64,000 bases of DNA, from the NCBI RefSeq assembly GCF_003217775.1, contig NZ_QJVJ01000004.1:310001-374000 (forward strand), written 5' to 3'. The DNA comes from Paenibacillus flagellatus. GTDB lineage: Bacteria > Bacillota > Bacilli > Paenibacillales > NBRC-103111. The notes under the pieces were generated by a model, which searched no databases, was not told the origin of the DNA, and saw nothing but the letters and a program-made list of their open reading frames with translations. This document shows, one piece after another, positions 1-10,719 of this stretch. The translations under genes were made by a program, and so were the position numbers. How positions within the stretch are numbered: the first letter of the stretch is position 1; each line of letters starts with the position of its first letter.

Positions 1-598
1 GCTGGTGCATATGGCGGATCATATGGAAAAAATGCTCCTGCGTCTCCGAATCGATGCCGACCGTCGGCTCGTCGAGAATGAGCAGCTCCGGGCCGTTGAC
101 GAGCGCTCGGGCGAGGAAGACGCGCTGCTGCTGCCCGCCAGACAGACGTCCGATGCGTCGGTCGGCCAGCTCCTCGATGCTGAGCGCGTGCAGCGCGTCG
201 TCCACCTTTTTCTTGTCGTCGCGGCCGATGGGGCGGAACAGCTTTTTGCGCCCGTAGAGGCCGGATGTGACGACCTCCCGCACGGTCGCCGGGAACAGCG
301 GATTGAACGCGTTTTTTTGCGGCACGTAGCCGATGCGCTCCCAATCGCGGAACTTGGAGAGGGGCGTCCCGAACAGGCGCACCTCGCCTTCGTCCGGCTT
401 GAGCAGCCCGACGATCATCCGCAGCAGCGTCGTTTTGCCGGCGCCGTTCGAGCCGATGAGGCCGACGAAGTCCCGCTGCAAAATGTGAAAGTTCAATTGC
501 TCGATAACGAGACGCTGCTCGTAATGAAACGAGACGTTATCCAAAGAAACGACCGGCAGGTGGCAACGTTCTCCCGCCGGTCGGGTCGATTGTGTCAT
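1..598 (-). CDS. znuC: Zinc/manganese ABC transporter ATP-binding protein, 3' end cut by window edge
   Basis: This gene encodes the cytoplasmic ATPase of a zinc-type metal importer. About 199 N-terminal residues are visible before the window edge. They contain a Walker A (GSNGAGKT), the signature LSGGQQQR and a Walker B (LLILDEPT), in the order expected of the ABC family. The ATG at 596-598 follows a GGGGAGCC ribosome site. It lies about 40 bp downstream of the znuA stop, so the two are probably co-transcribed. The permease gene should lie just outside the window. Zinc rather than manganese is inferred from the His-rich loop of the neighbouring binding protein. Confidence 0.9.
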   Translation of the reverse strand, partial: MTQSTRPAGERCHLPVVSLDNVSFHYEQRLVIEQLNFHILQRDFVGLIGSNGAGKTTLLRMIVGLLKPDEGEVRLFGTPLSKFRDWERIGYVPQKNAFNPLFPATVREVVTSGLYGRKKLFRPIGRDDKKKVDDALHALSIEELADRRIGRLSGGQQQRVFLARALVNGPELLILDEPTVGIDSETQEHFFHMIRHMHQ

Positions 599-638
599 TG
601 CAAGGCTCCCCATTCGTGCTCGTAATGGCCGTGCACCT

Positions 639-1592
639 TTATTGTAATGCTTTCAGCAGATTTTGCAAATTGTTCTCCATCACCGTCACATAATGTTCAC
701 CCGCGTTTATCTGCTCCTCCGTCAGCCCCTCGACCGGGTTCAGTACGAGCGTTTCGATGCCGGCGTCCTTCGCGAGCGTCTTCGCCAGCTTGTCGGAGAC
801 GAGCTCCTCGAAGAAAATGTACTTCACTTGATGCTCCTTGACGAACTTGTTGATCTCCTTCAAATCTTGCGCGGTCGGCTCCGCATCCGGCGCCAGCCCC
901 ATGATCGGCATTTGCGTCAAGCCGTAGTCGCGGGCCAAGTACCCGAACGCCTGATGCGAGACGACGATCTCTTTTTTGCCCGCTTTGGCCAAGGCGTCCG
1001 TAAACTTCGCGTCCAGATCGCTCAGCTGCTTCTTCAACGTCTCGTAGTTCGCCTCGTAGTACGCTTGGTTTGCGGCATCCGCTCGGACGAGACCGTTTTT
1101 GACGTTTTCCGCCATTTTCAAGGCGGATTTCGGGCTGACCCAAACGTGCGGATCGACGTCCGAATCGTCCTCGTGCTCGTGCTCGTGACCGTGTCCGTCA
1201 TCTTCATGCGGGACGCCGTGCAGCAGCTCGATGCCTTCGCTCGCCTCGACGACCGTCAAGCCGGAGTCCTTGTTCAAGCTGTCCAGAAAGTCGTGCACCC
1301 AGCCTTCGAAGCCGGCCCCGTTATAGAGGAACAACTGCGCTTTGCCCATGTTTGCCAAATCGCGGCTTTTCGGCGACCAGTCGTGCGGCTCGACGCCGGC
1401 CGGCACGAGGTTGACGACGTTGACGCGATCTCCCCCGATCCGGGAGGCAAAATCATACAGCGGATAAAAGGTCGTAACGACATTGACTTTTCCTTCGGAA
1501 AGCGTTACAGTCGATTTGCCGCATCCGGTCATGAAAACCGCGAGCAGCAGCATAAATAGTAGAATCGCATTGGAACGGGCGATCAAACGCAT
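639..1592 (-). CDS. znuA: Zinc ABC transporter substrate-binding lipoprotein
   Basis: This 317-residue cluster A-I metal-binding lipoprotein captures zinc outside the cell for the ZnuC ATPase and its permease. The N-terminus is a lipoprotein signal with a lipobox ending in TGCGKS near residue 24. An acidic, His-rich loop (HGHEHEHEDD, about residues 134-143) is typical of zinc-specific ZnuA/AdcA proteins and unlike manganese binders. Conserved histidines expected of the metal site are present (EPHDW, VDPHVW, VSHQAF). The gene leads the znuA-znuC unit and sits behind a consensus-like promoter and palindrome, so zinc-dependent repression is likely. Confidence 0.92.
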   Translation of the reverse strand: MRLIARSNAILLFMLLLAVFMTGCGKSTVTLSEGKVNVVTTFYPLYDFASRIGGDRVNVVNLVPAGVEPHDWSPKSRDLANMGKAQLFLYNGAGFEGWVHDFLDSLNKDSGLTVVEASEGIELLHGVPHEDDGHGHEHEHEDDSDVDPHVWVSPKSALKMAENVKNGLVRADAANQAYYEANYETLKKQLSDLDAKFTDALAKAGKKEIVVSHQAFGYLARDYGLTQMPIMGLAPDAEPTAQDLKEINKFVKEHQVKYIFFEELVSDKLAKTLAKDAGIETLVLNPVEGLTEEQINAGEHYVTVMENNLQNLLKALQ

Positions 1593-1630
1593 CGGTCGTG
1601 CTCCCTTCTTGTTCGGACGAAATGAATATA

Positions 1631-1659
1631 TTGTAAATCGTAAATGTTTCTATTTACAA
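1631..1659 (-). promoter_or_regulatory. Candidate Zur-type operator upstream of znuA
   Basis: An inverted repeat TTGTAAAT (1631-1638) / ATTTACAA (1652-1659) lies just downstream of the -10 of the znuA promoter, where a bound repressor would block initiation. It contains AAATCGTAA, which resembles a Bacillus Zur half-site, but the second half does not match the published spacing. The metal specificity is inferred from the gene it controls. Confidence 0.45.
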
Positions 1660-1664
1660 AATCG

Positions 1665-1694
1665 ATTATAGGCTCGCCCCTGACGCGATGTCAA
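1665..1694 (-). promoter_or_regulatory. Sigma-A promoter of znuA
   Basis: On the minus strand a perfect -35 TTGACA (1689-1694) and a perfect -10 TATAAT (1665-1670) are separated by 18 bp and point at znuA. Such a strong promoter is expected to need a repressor, which fits the adjacent palindrome. Confidence 0.75.
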
Positions 1695-1728
1695 CCGAAA
1701 GTTTTGTCGTTCCGTCCTTTTTATTCGT

Positions 1729-1776
1729 AAAAAATACGCCTCCACTTCCCCGGACGAGGAAAGGAGGCGTTTTTTC
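1729..1776. terminator. Rho-independent terminator after metG (bidirectional)
   Basis: The stem is ACGCCTCC (1736-1743) with GGAGGCGT (1763-1770). A/T runs on both sides allow termination on either strand. It lies just beyond the metG stop. Confidence 0.85.
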
Positions 1777-1777
1777 G

Positions 1778-4112
<2,335 letters not shown>

Positions 4113-4165
4113 GAAGCGGTATGGATTGAAGTTATTCCCATTCTAAGCAAACGGCATACCCGATG

Positions 4166-4456
4166 TCAAGTCGACGGATGTCCGCCCGGCTCGTTCCCGC
4201 TCTCCTCGCGGGGCGGGACGGGATCGAAGCCGCCCGGATGGAACGGATGGCATTTGCAGATGCGCTTCGCGGCCAGCCAGCTTCCTTTGGCCGCGCCGTG
4301 AACTTCGATCGCCTCCAGCGCGTAAGCCGAGCACGACGGGTAAAACCGGCACGTCGGCGGCTTCAGCGGCGATATCCAGCTGCGGTAAAACCGGATCGGC
4401 AGCTGCAGCGATCGGCGCAGGACCGACCGGCGAACGGCGCCTCGATTGCGATCCAT
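4166..4456 (-). CDS. yidD: Membrane protein insertion efficiency factor YidD
   Basis: This is a small (96-residue) membrane-associated protein that assists YidC-dependent insertion. The diagnostic block is present: [20 protein letters not shown] followed by [13 protein letters not shown], with the family cysteines, then [15 protein letters not shown]. An upstream in-frame ATG at 4474 lies inside a terminator hairpin. I chose the ATG at 4454-4456, which has GGGAGGG nine bases ahead. The C-terminal tail after DPVP is short and unconserved. The metG T-box begins about 55 bp downstream. Confidence 0.9.
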   Translation of the reverse strand: MDRNRGAVRRSVLRRSLQLPIRFYRSWISPLKPPTCRFYPSCSAYALEAIEVHGAAKGSWLAAKRICKCHPFHPGGFDPVPPREESGNEPGGHPST

Positions 4457-4458
4457 AC

Positions 4459-4539
4459 AAAAAAGCCCTCCCACCCGTCAACGGTTCTATTCTTCCATAA
4501 TGCCGCAAAGAATAGTCCGCGTCAAACGGATGGGAGGGC
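4459..4539 (-). terminator. Terminator after the iron-binding lipoprotein gene
   Basis: The minus-strand arms GCCCTCCCATCCG (4527-4539) and CGGGTGGGAGGGC (4465-4477) pair, followed by TTTTTT (4459-4464). The loop carries a second hairpin (CTATTCTT/AAGAATAG). The 3' arm is also the likely ribosome site of yidD. Confidence 0.85.
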
Positions 4540-4556
4540 CGATTTCAATCAACCGT

Positions 4557-5549
4557 TCATTTCGAAACCTCGTAAAACTTGTACAGCTCGTCGAGCAGAA
4601 GGTTCGCCGCTTTGACGCCGCCGGCCGTATTCCAGATCGTATCGTTCACTTTGAACGCCTTCTTGTTCTTGACGACGTTCAGGTTGTTCCACAGCGGATC
4701 CTTCGTCCAGTCCTCTTCCATCTTCGACGCCTTCCCGTCGCCGGTTTCGTACGTGAAGTAGAACAGCACGTCGCCTTCCATATCGGGAATGCGCTCCTTC
4801 GTCACGTCGTCGGCGAACGCGTCCTTGTTCTGCTTCTCCGGCCGCGCGATGCCGATTTGCTTGAAGATGATGCCCGCGAACGTGTCGTTGTAATAAATGC
4901 GCGCCGTCGACGCCATGAAGCGGACGAGCGACACTTTTTGCTTCAGCTTGTCGCCGGCCTTCGTCTTCAAATCGGCGACCCGCTTGTCGAAGTCGGCCAT
5001 CACTTTTTCGCCTTCGGCTTTTTTGCCCAGCGCTTCCGCGTACAGCATGAAGTTCACTTTCCAGTCGCCGCGCAGCTCGGCCGAGTAAACCGTCGGGGCG
5101 ATTTTGTTCAGCTGGTCGTATACTTTCTCGATCCGCATCTTGTTGCCGATGATCAGATCCGGCTTGAGCGCGGCGATTTCTTCGATATTCGGCTGCGACT
5201 CGGTGCCGACGTTTTTGACGCCCTGCATGTCCGCTTTAATATGCTCGTACCACGGGTCGCCGACCCACGATTTGACCGCTCCGACCGGCTTCACGCCGAG
5301 CGCCAGCAGCGCTTCGGTCCCTTCGTTCGTCAAGATGACGACGCGCTCGGGCTTCTTCGTAAGCGTCGTCTCCCCCATCGCGTGCTTCACCGTATAGCTC
5401 TGGCTTTGGCTCGGGGCCGCGCCTCCTCCCGCGCTGCCGCTCGAAGCGGGCGGCTGCTCCTGCTTGCCCGCGCATCCCGCCAGGACGACGGTCGCTCCGA
5501 TGACGGCCGTCAGCATCGTCGCGGCGATCCGGTTCCGTTTCATGTTCAT
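4557..5549 (-). CDS. Iron-siderophore ABC transporter substrate-binding lipoprotein (FecB/FhuD/YfmC type)
   Basis: This 330-residue class III periplasmic-binding-type lipoprotein should deliver a ferric chelate to the divergent permease/ATPase operon. The signal peptide ends in a lipobox (VVLAGC, Cys near residue 25). It is followed by a Ser/Gly/Gln linker and the family opening KPERVVILTNEGTEALLALG. The usual second-lobe motif IEEIAALKPDLII is present near residue 125. I placed the start at the ATG at 5547-5549 after GGGGGAACG. The longer ORF lacks a ribosome site. The ligand cannot be told from sequence. A Fur box lies about 90 bp upstream. Confidence 0.92.
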   Translation of the reverse strand: MNMKRNRIAATMLTAVIGATVVLAGCAGKQEQPPASSGSAGGGAAPSQSQSYTVKHAMGETTLTKKPERVVILTNEGTEALLALGVKPVGAVKSWVGDPWYEHIKADMQGVKNVGTESQPNIEEIAALKPDLIIGNKMRIEKVYDQLNKIAPTVYSAELRGDWKVNFMLYAEALGKKAEGEKVMADFDKRVADLKTKAGDKLKQKVSLVRFMASTARIYYNDTFAGIIFKQIGIARPEKQNKDAFADDVTKERIPDMEGDVLFYFTYETGDGKASKMEEDWTKDPLWNNLNVVKNKKAFKVNDTIWNTAGGVKAANLLLDELYKFYEVSK

Positions 5550-5639
5550 GGTGTGTTCGTTCCCCCTATATGGTGTACAATGTGTTCCGGTGCCGGCAAG
5601 CCGATCGGCTATGTAACGAAAAGCGGGCGGCACTCGATG

Positions 5640-5654
5640 TGAGAATGATTATCA
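5640..5654. promoter_or_regulatory. Fur box 1 (binding-protein side)
   Basis: TGAGAAT-G-ATTATCA is a near-perfect 7-1-7 Fur core (consensus TGATAATNATTATCA). It lies in the divergent region between the iron-binding lipoprotein gene and the permease operon, so iron repression is expected. Confidence 0.88.
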
Positions 5655-5714
5655 TTTCCAGAATCTTATGTTACACATCCCGCTTTTCCTTGTCAATACA
5701 TAAACGATTTTCAG

Positions 5715-5729
5715 TGAGAATGAATATCA
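5715..5729. promoter_or_regulatory. Fur box 2 (permease operon side)
   Basis: TGAGAAT-G-AATATCA is a second 7-1-7 match with two mismatches, about 83 bp ahead of the first permease start. A separate box for each divergent promoter is the simplest reading. Confidence 0.8.
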
Positions 5730-5811
5730 AATTCATTGACAGAACAAGCCCGATCCCATACACTGAACGATGTAGACAACATGCAGCTCTCATAAAGGAA
5801 AGAGGACGTTT

Positions 5812-6822
5812 ATGCACCCGGTTTTGCGCAGCGCAACCGGCAAGCTGTTCGGGCTTGCGACCGCGCTCCTTCTGCTTGCGGCGGCCGTATACGCAAGCAT
5901 CGTGTACGGCGTCATCGGTACGACTTGGCGTACCGCCATCGACGCTTATTTTCATTTTAACGGCTCCAACGAACATATCGCGATCAAAGAACTGCGCGTC
6001 CCTCGCGCCCTGATCGCCGCCGCCGTAGGCGCGAGCCTCGGCATCGCGGGAACGCTGCTGCAGGCGTTGACGAAAAACCCGCTCGCCGACCTCGGCTTGA
6101 TGGGCATCAATTCCGGGGCGGGGCTCGCCGTAGTCGCCGGCGTCACGTTTTTCTCCGTCCAATCGTTATCCGAGATGACCTGGATCGCCTTTCTCGGAGC
6201 CGTCGCGAGCGGAGTCGTCGTCTATATGCTCGGATCGGTCGGCCGCGAGGGGCTATCCCCGCTCAAGGTGACGCTCGCCGGCGCCGCCGTCACGGCGCTC
6301 GCTTCGTCGATGATTCACGCGCTGCTGCTGATCGACGAACGCAAAATGGACGAAGTGCTGCTATGGCTCGCCGGCTCGGTGCAAGGGCGCAAACTTTCGA
6401 TATTGATCGACGTGCTTCCTTATATGGCCGCGTCTTGGATCGTCGCCCTGATCGTCTCGGGTCCGATCAATACGCTGCTGCTCGGCGAGGACGTCGCCAA
6501 AGGTCTCGGCCAGCGGACGCTGCTCGTCAAAGCGGCGGCCGGTCTCGTCATTATGACGCTGTGCGCCGCTTCGGTCGCCGCGGCCGGCCCGATCGCGTTC
6601 GTCGGTCTCGTGACGCCGCATCTGTGCCGGTACCTGGTCGGCGGCGACATTCGCTGGATGACGCCGTATTCGGCCTTCGTCGGGGCGATTCTGCTGATCG
6701 CGGCCGACATCGCCGCCCGCTTCGTCGCCATGCCGGGCGAAATTCCGATCGGGGTCATGACCGCGCTGATCGGAACGCCGTTTTTCATTTTCGCGGCGCG
6801 CAAAGGGTGGTCGAAATCATGA
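5812..6822 (+). CDS. FecCD-family iron-siderophore permease, first subunit
   Basis: This 336-residue polytopic membrane protein of the BtuC/FecCD family forms half of the transmembrane channel for a ferric chelate. Family marks visible are RVPRALIAAAVGASLGIAGTL, the LTKNPLADLGLMGINSGAGLAV block and GLVTPHLCR near residue 265, which is the ATPase-coupling loop region. The ribosome site AAAGAGG precedes the ATG. The stop overlaps the next start (ATGA, 6819-6822), showing translational coupling with the second permease. Confidence 0.95.
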   Translation: MHPVLRSATGKLFGLATALLLLAAAVYASIVYGVIGTTWRTAIDAYFHFNGSNEHIAIKELRVPRALIAAAVGASLGIAGTLLQALTKNPLADLGLMGINSGAGLAVVAGVTFFSVQSLSEMTWIAFLGAVASGVVVYMLGSVGREGLSPLKVTLAGAAVTALASSMIHALLLIDERKMDEVLLWLAGSVQGRKLSILIDVLPYMAASWIVALIVSGPINTLLLGEDVAKGLGQRTLLVKAAAGLVIMTLCAASVAAAGPIAFVGLVTPHLCRYLVGGDIRWMTPYSAFVGAILLIAADIAARFVAMPGEIPIGVMTALIGTPFFIFAARKGWSKS

Positions 6823-7856
6823 GCAAATATATCCCTTTCCGCAGCAAATCGTTGAAGGCTTCCGGCCTGCTCGACAAACGGACGCTGCTCGTCGCCTGCA
6901 TGCTGGCCGCCGTAACCGTCGCCGTCGCGATCGCGAGCTCGGCGATCGGCTCGATGCGCATTCATCCGCTGTCGGTCGTCCGCATCTTGTTCGGCGCCGG
7001 CGACGAAGCCGAAGCGACGATCGTGCTCCAATTCCGGCTGCCGCGCATCGTCGTCGCGCTGCTCGTCGGCATGCTGCTGGCGGCGTCCGGCGCCATCCTG
7101 CAAGGCATGATCCGCAATCCGCTCGCCTCGCCGGACATTATGGGCGTCACCGGCGGAGCGTCGGCGGCCGCCGTCCTTTTCATCACGCTGCTGCCTACGG
7201 CCAGCATCCGGCTGCTGCCGTTCGCCGCGATGGTCGGCGCGGTCGCCGCCACGGCGATCATTTACGCGCTCGCTTGGAAAAAAGGCGTAGCCGCCATGCG
7301 GCTCGTCCTGATCGGCGTCGGCATCGAAGCGAGCATGCGCGCGCTGACGACGCTGCTCATCGTGCGCAGCCCGTTCTACACGTCGAGCAAGGCGCTGACG
7401 TGGCTGACCGGCACCGTTTACGGCGCCAACTGGACCGACGTCGCGGCGCTGGCGCCTTGGGCGCTCGTCCTGCTGCCGGTCGCCTTCTTCGCGGGCCGGA
7501 CGCTGAACGTGCTGCAGCTCGGCGACGACACCGCCTCGAGCACAGGCAGCCGCGTCAACCGCAGCCGGCTGCTGCTGCTCGCCCTGTGCGTCGGCTTGGC
7601 CGGAGCGGCCGTCGCCGTCGGCGGCGCGATCGGCTTCGTCGCCCTGCTCGCCCCGCATATCGCGCGCCGGCTCGTCGGGCCGTCGTTCGGCGGGCTGCTG
7701 CCCGTCGCCGTCCTGACCGGCGGCATCATCGTGGCGCTGGCCGACTTGATTGCCCGCACCGCCTTCGCGCCGCTCGACCTGCCCGTAGGCATTTTCACGT
7801 CGCTCATCGGAGCACCGTTCTTCCTGTATTTGCTGTACCGCAACCGGAACGCCTGA
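6819..7856 (+). CDS. FecCD-family iron-siderophore permease, second subunit
   Basis: This 345-residue partner permease has the same family blocks: RLPRIVVALLVGMLLAASGA, MIRNPLASPDIMGVTGGAS, GFVALLAPHIARRLVG. It carries about nine or ten hydrophobic segments. It begins at the ATG overlapping the previous stop, so the longer open frame from 6363 is an out-of-frame shadow of the first permease. The two permeases probably form a heterodimer served by the next gene's ATPase. Confidence 0.95.
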   Translation: MSKYIPFRSKSLKASGLLDKRTLLVACMLAAVTVAVAIASSAIGSMRIHPLSVVRILFGAGDEAEATIVLQFRLPRIVVALLVGMLLAASGAILQGMIRNPLASPDIMGVTGGASAAAVLFITLLPTASIRLLPFAAMVGAVAATAIIYALAWKKGVAAMRLVLIGVGIEASMRALTTLLIVRSPFYTSSKALTWLTGTVYGANWTDVAALAPWALVLLPVAFFAGRTLNVLQLGDDTASSTGSRVNRSRLLLLALCVGLAGAAVAVGGAIGFVALLAPHIARRLVGPSFGGLLPVAVLTGGIIVALADLIARTAFAPLDLPVGIFTSLIGAPFFLYLLYRNRNA

Positions 7857-7895
7857 CGGGCGTCCGTCGACATCATCCCCCGGGAGGCTGGAACG

Positions 7896-8717
7896 ATGAA
7901 AGCACTCGAAACGAACCGACTGACGCTCTCCTACGGCGAGCAGCCGATCATCGAAAACTTGGACTTGTCGATTCCCCAAGGAAGCATCACCGTCCTGATC
8001 GGGGGCAACGGTTCGGGCAAATCGACGCTGCTCCGCTCGATGGCGCGGCTGCTGAAGCCCGAGTCGGGCTCGGTTTTGCTGGACGGCGACAACATCGCCC
8101 GGCTTTCTACGAGGGAGGTCGCCCGCCGGCTCGCCATTTTGCCGCAAGGTCCGACCGCTCCGGAAGGACTGACCGTCCTGCAGCTCGTCAAGCAAGGGCG
8201 TTACCCGTACCAGAGCTGGCTCAAGCAATGGTCGGAGGAGGACGAGCGCATGGTGACGCGCGCCCTCGAGGCGACCGGCATGACCGAGCTCGCGGAGCGG
8301 GCCGTCGACTCGCTGTCCGGCGGCCAGCGCCAGCGGGCGTGGATCGCCATGACGCTCGCGCAGGATACGCCGACGATTTTGCTCGACGAGCCGACGACGT
8401 ATCTCGACCTGACGCATCAGATCGAAGTGCTCGACCTGCTGTTCGACCTGAACGAGAACGAAGGACGGACGATCGTCATGGTGCTGCACGACATCAACCT
8501 CGCGTGCCGGTACGCCCACCATATCGTCGCCGTCAAAAACAAAACCGTCTACGCGAGCGGAAGTCCGGAAGAGATCGTCAACGAGCAGCTCATCCGCCAC
8601 GTGTTCGATCTCGAATGCCGCATCGTGCCGGACCCGATATTCGGTACGCCGATGTGCGTCCCGCTCGGCAAAGGCCGCGACGTGACGGCCCGGAGGAAAG
8701 CCCATGCCTACGCTTGA
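7896..8717 (+). CDS. Iron-siderophore ABC transporter ATP-binding protein (FhuC/FecE type)
   Basis: This 273-residue ATPase energises the two FecCD permeases. It has Walker [10 protein letters not shown] near residue 36, the signature [13 protein letters not shown], Walker [13 protein letters not shown] and switch histidine VLHDIN, all in order. GGGAGG lies eight bases before the ATG. The 3' end overlaps the following reductase gene by 14 bp, so the products are made together. Confidence 0.96.
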   Translation: MKALETNRLTLSYGEQPIIENLDLSIPQGSITVLIGGNGSGKSTLLRSMARLLKPESGSVLLDGDNIARLSTREVARRLAILPQGPTAPEGLTVLQLVKQGRYPYQSWLKQWSEEDERMVTRALEATGMTELAERAVDSLSGGQRQRAWIAMTLAQDTPTILLDEPTTYLDLTHQIEVLDLLFDLNENEGRTIVMVLHDINLACRYAHHIVAVKNKTVYASGSPEEIVNEQLIRHVFDLECRIVPDPIFGTPMCVPLGKGRDVTARRKAHAYA

Positions 8718-9489
8718 CGCCCGACGTGCCGATTGGGAGGCGGAATACCGTTTCCGGCGCGCTCCGAATCCGGCGGCGCGGTACCGGTTCGACGCCTCGG
8801 ACTTGGCGAAGCCCGACGTGCTGGAACACGTGCTGCGAACGCTCGACGGCAAATGGCGGTCGGCGTCGCCGGCGGCCGTAGGCTCGCTGTTCGTGAAGGC
8901 GTACGCCCGCATCCTCGTCGCGGCGCTCGACGCGATGAGCCGCGACGGAGTCGGCGTGCACGCTTCGGCCGGCGCCTGTACACTCGAGCTGGACGATCAA
9001 TTGCAGCCGTCTATCGTCTGGAACGGCGACGACGCCGACATCGTCCCCTGCCCGGCCGACGAGCGCGTCGAATGGCGCAACCGAATCGGGAAATCGCTGT
9101 TCGGCGACCATTTGGAGCCGCTGTTTCGAGCCGTATCGGCCCATGCCCACGTAAGCATGTGCACGCTGTGGGAAAATGCGCTCGTCTACATTCATCACTT
9201 CTACAACGCATGGAGCGACGGAGAGACGGACGAATCGAAAAAAGCGGTCCTTCAAGACGACTACGCGTTCGTTACGAAATACGCCGGCTGCGACCTGTTC
9301 GGCGCCTGCCTCGACAATCCGCTCCGCATCGAGGGCAGCTGCGTCAGCCATCCGCTCAAGCCGGGCGAGACGATACGTGTGCGCAAAACGTGCTGCCTCC
9401 GTTATTTTTTGAAGGACGGACGGAACTGCACGGTTTGCCCGAGATTGACGGAAGAGGAGCGGCTCGCCGCCTTCGCCAACAAAAAATGA
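8704..9489 (+). CDS. FhuF-like [2Fe-2S] siderophore-iron reductase
   Basis: This 261-residue protein probably releases iron from the imported ferric chelate by reduction in the cytoplasm. The C-terminus carries the FhuF-type iron-sulfur ligand pattern Cys-Cys-x10-Cys-x2-Cys (C230, C231, C242, C245; [13 protein letters not shown]). The rest is a low-conservation FhuF/IucA-like domain. It is the last gene of the uptake operon, overlapping the ATPase gene, and ends inside a terminator. This position is typical of ferric-siderophore reductases. The substrate is unknown. Confidence 0.85.
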   Translation: MPTLDARRADWEAEYRFRRAPNPAARYRFDASDLAKPDVLEHVLRTLDGKWRSASPAAVGSLFVKAYARILVAALDAMSRDGVGVHASAGACTLELDDQLQPSIVWNGDDADIVPCPADERVEWRNRIGKSLFGDHLEPLFRAVSAHAHVSMCTLWENALVYIHHFYNAWSDGETDESKKAVLQDDYAFVTKYAGCDLFGACLDNPLRIEGSCVSHPLKPGETIRVRKTCCLRYFLKDGRNCTVCPRLTEEERLAAFANKK

Positions 9490-9530
9490 CGTCCCGACGG
9501 CCGATGGGCCGAAAGGACGTCATTTGTTTT
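9484..9530. terminator. Bidirectional terminator between iron operon and oxidoreductase
   Basis: The stem AAATGACGTCC (9484-9494) pairs with GGACGTCATTT (9515-9525). It is flanked by A and T runs and serves both convergent genes. The FhuF-like stop codon lies within the 5' arm. Confidence 0.9.
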
Positions 9531-9540
9531 ACGGATTCAA

Positions 9541-10599
9541 TTAGAAATACACTTCTTTGCCGGTTTCGGCGGATTCGTAAATGCCGCACAACATTTTCAT
9601 CATTTCCACGCCGTCCTCGACCGGGCTGATCGGCGTCGTGCCGTTCAAGCAGCTTTCGACGAAATGATTGATTTCGTTCTGGAACGCTTCGGTCACGTTC
9701 AGCTGCAGCGAGTTGACCTGCGGCGTCACGTTCAAAATCGTATCGTACTTCTCCGTAATGATCGCGAGCTCCGGCTCGATCTCGCAGCCGCCCTTGTCCC
9801 CGTACAGCTTCACGGATACTTCGTTCTGCTTCGCATGGAGCGTGAAGCTGACGTCGACCATAAGCGAGGCGCCGTTCTCGAAGCGGACGATCGCGTTGGC
9901 CAAATCTTCGACGGTGTTTTTGCTCGCGTCGTAGTCGGCCGCCTTGTAGAAGTTCAAGTTTTTCACGTTGGACCGGTTGCCGAGACGGTTGTACGTATTG
10001 CCGCTGACGGATTTCACCTTCGGCCGTCCCATCAAGTACCAGCAAATGTCGATCATATGGACGCCCAAGTCGATGAGAGGGCCGCCGCCGGAACGGGACT
10101 TGTCCGCGAACCAGCCGCCCGGATTGCCGAGACGGCGCAAGCACGACGCCTTCGCGTAATAAATCTCGCCGAGATCGCCGTTGTCGATAAATTGCTTCAG
10201 CATTTGCGTGTTCGAGCCGTAGCGGCGGACGTAGCCGACCTGTACGAGCTTCCCGGAGCGGCGAACCGCCTCCTGCACCTGCAGCGCTTCCTCCACCGTC
10301 GTGCTGAGCGGCTTCTCCACGAGGACGTGCTTGCCCGAGTCGAGCGCCTTCACGGCGAGGCTGGCATGCGTATTGTTCCAGGTGCAAATGCTGACCGCTT
10401 CCAACTCCGGATCGGCGAGCATCTCGTCGATGTTCGTGTACACCTTGGCGAAGCCGTATTTGTCGGCCAGCCCTTTCGCCCGCTGCTCGTTCAAGTCGCA
10501 GATCGCATACATCTCGACGTTCGGGTTGTTTTTATAGGAGCCCATATGCAGCTCGGATATCGATCCGGCTCCGATGACGCCCACCTTCAGCTTGCTCAT
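9541..10599 (-). CDS. Gfo/Idh/MocA family NAD(P)-dependent oxidoreductase
   Basis: This 352-residue sugar or inositol dehydrogenase-like protein has an N-terminal Rossmann fold (GVIGAGSISELHM near residue 7). The family EKP motif (VLVEKPLSTT) is near residue 95, and a catalytic-type histidine sits in LGVHMIDICWY. The start at 10597-10599 follows AGAGAGGGATC, and the longer open frame has no ribosome site. It stands alone between two other transcription units, so its substrate cannot be inferred. Confidence 0.9.
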   Translation of the reverse strand: MSKLKVGVIGAGSISELHMGSYKNNPNVEMYAICDLNEQRAKGLADKYGFAKVYTNIDEMLADPELEAVSICTWNNTHASLAVKALDSGKHVLVEKPLSTTVEEALQVQEAVRRSGKLVQVGYVRRYGSNTQMLKQFIDNGDLGEIYYAKASCLRRLGNPGGWFADKSRSGGGPLIDLGVHMIDICWYLMGRPKVKSVSGNTYNRLGNRSNVKNLNFYKAADYDASKNTVEDLANAIVRFENGASLMVDVSFTLHAKQNEVSVKLYGDKGGCEIEPELAIITEKYDTILNVTPQVNSLQLNVTEAFQNEINHFVESCLNGTTPISPVEDGVEMMKMLCGIYESAETGKEVYF

Positions 10600-10719
10600 G
10601 CTCCGTGATCCCTCTCTTCTCCAATATCGTCCATCCTTATCCATGATAACGGAGATGGGGGTGGGAGACAACCCGAAGTTGCTTCGTTCGCGACGAAAAA
10701 ATAAACGGCGCTGCGGCCG

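Noticed and set aside
4472-4474. ATG at 4474 as yidD start
   Set aside because: It lies within the terminator stem and lacks a separate ribosome site; the ATG at 4456 is better placed.
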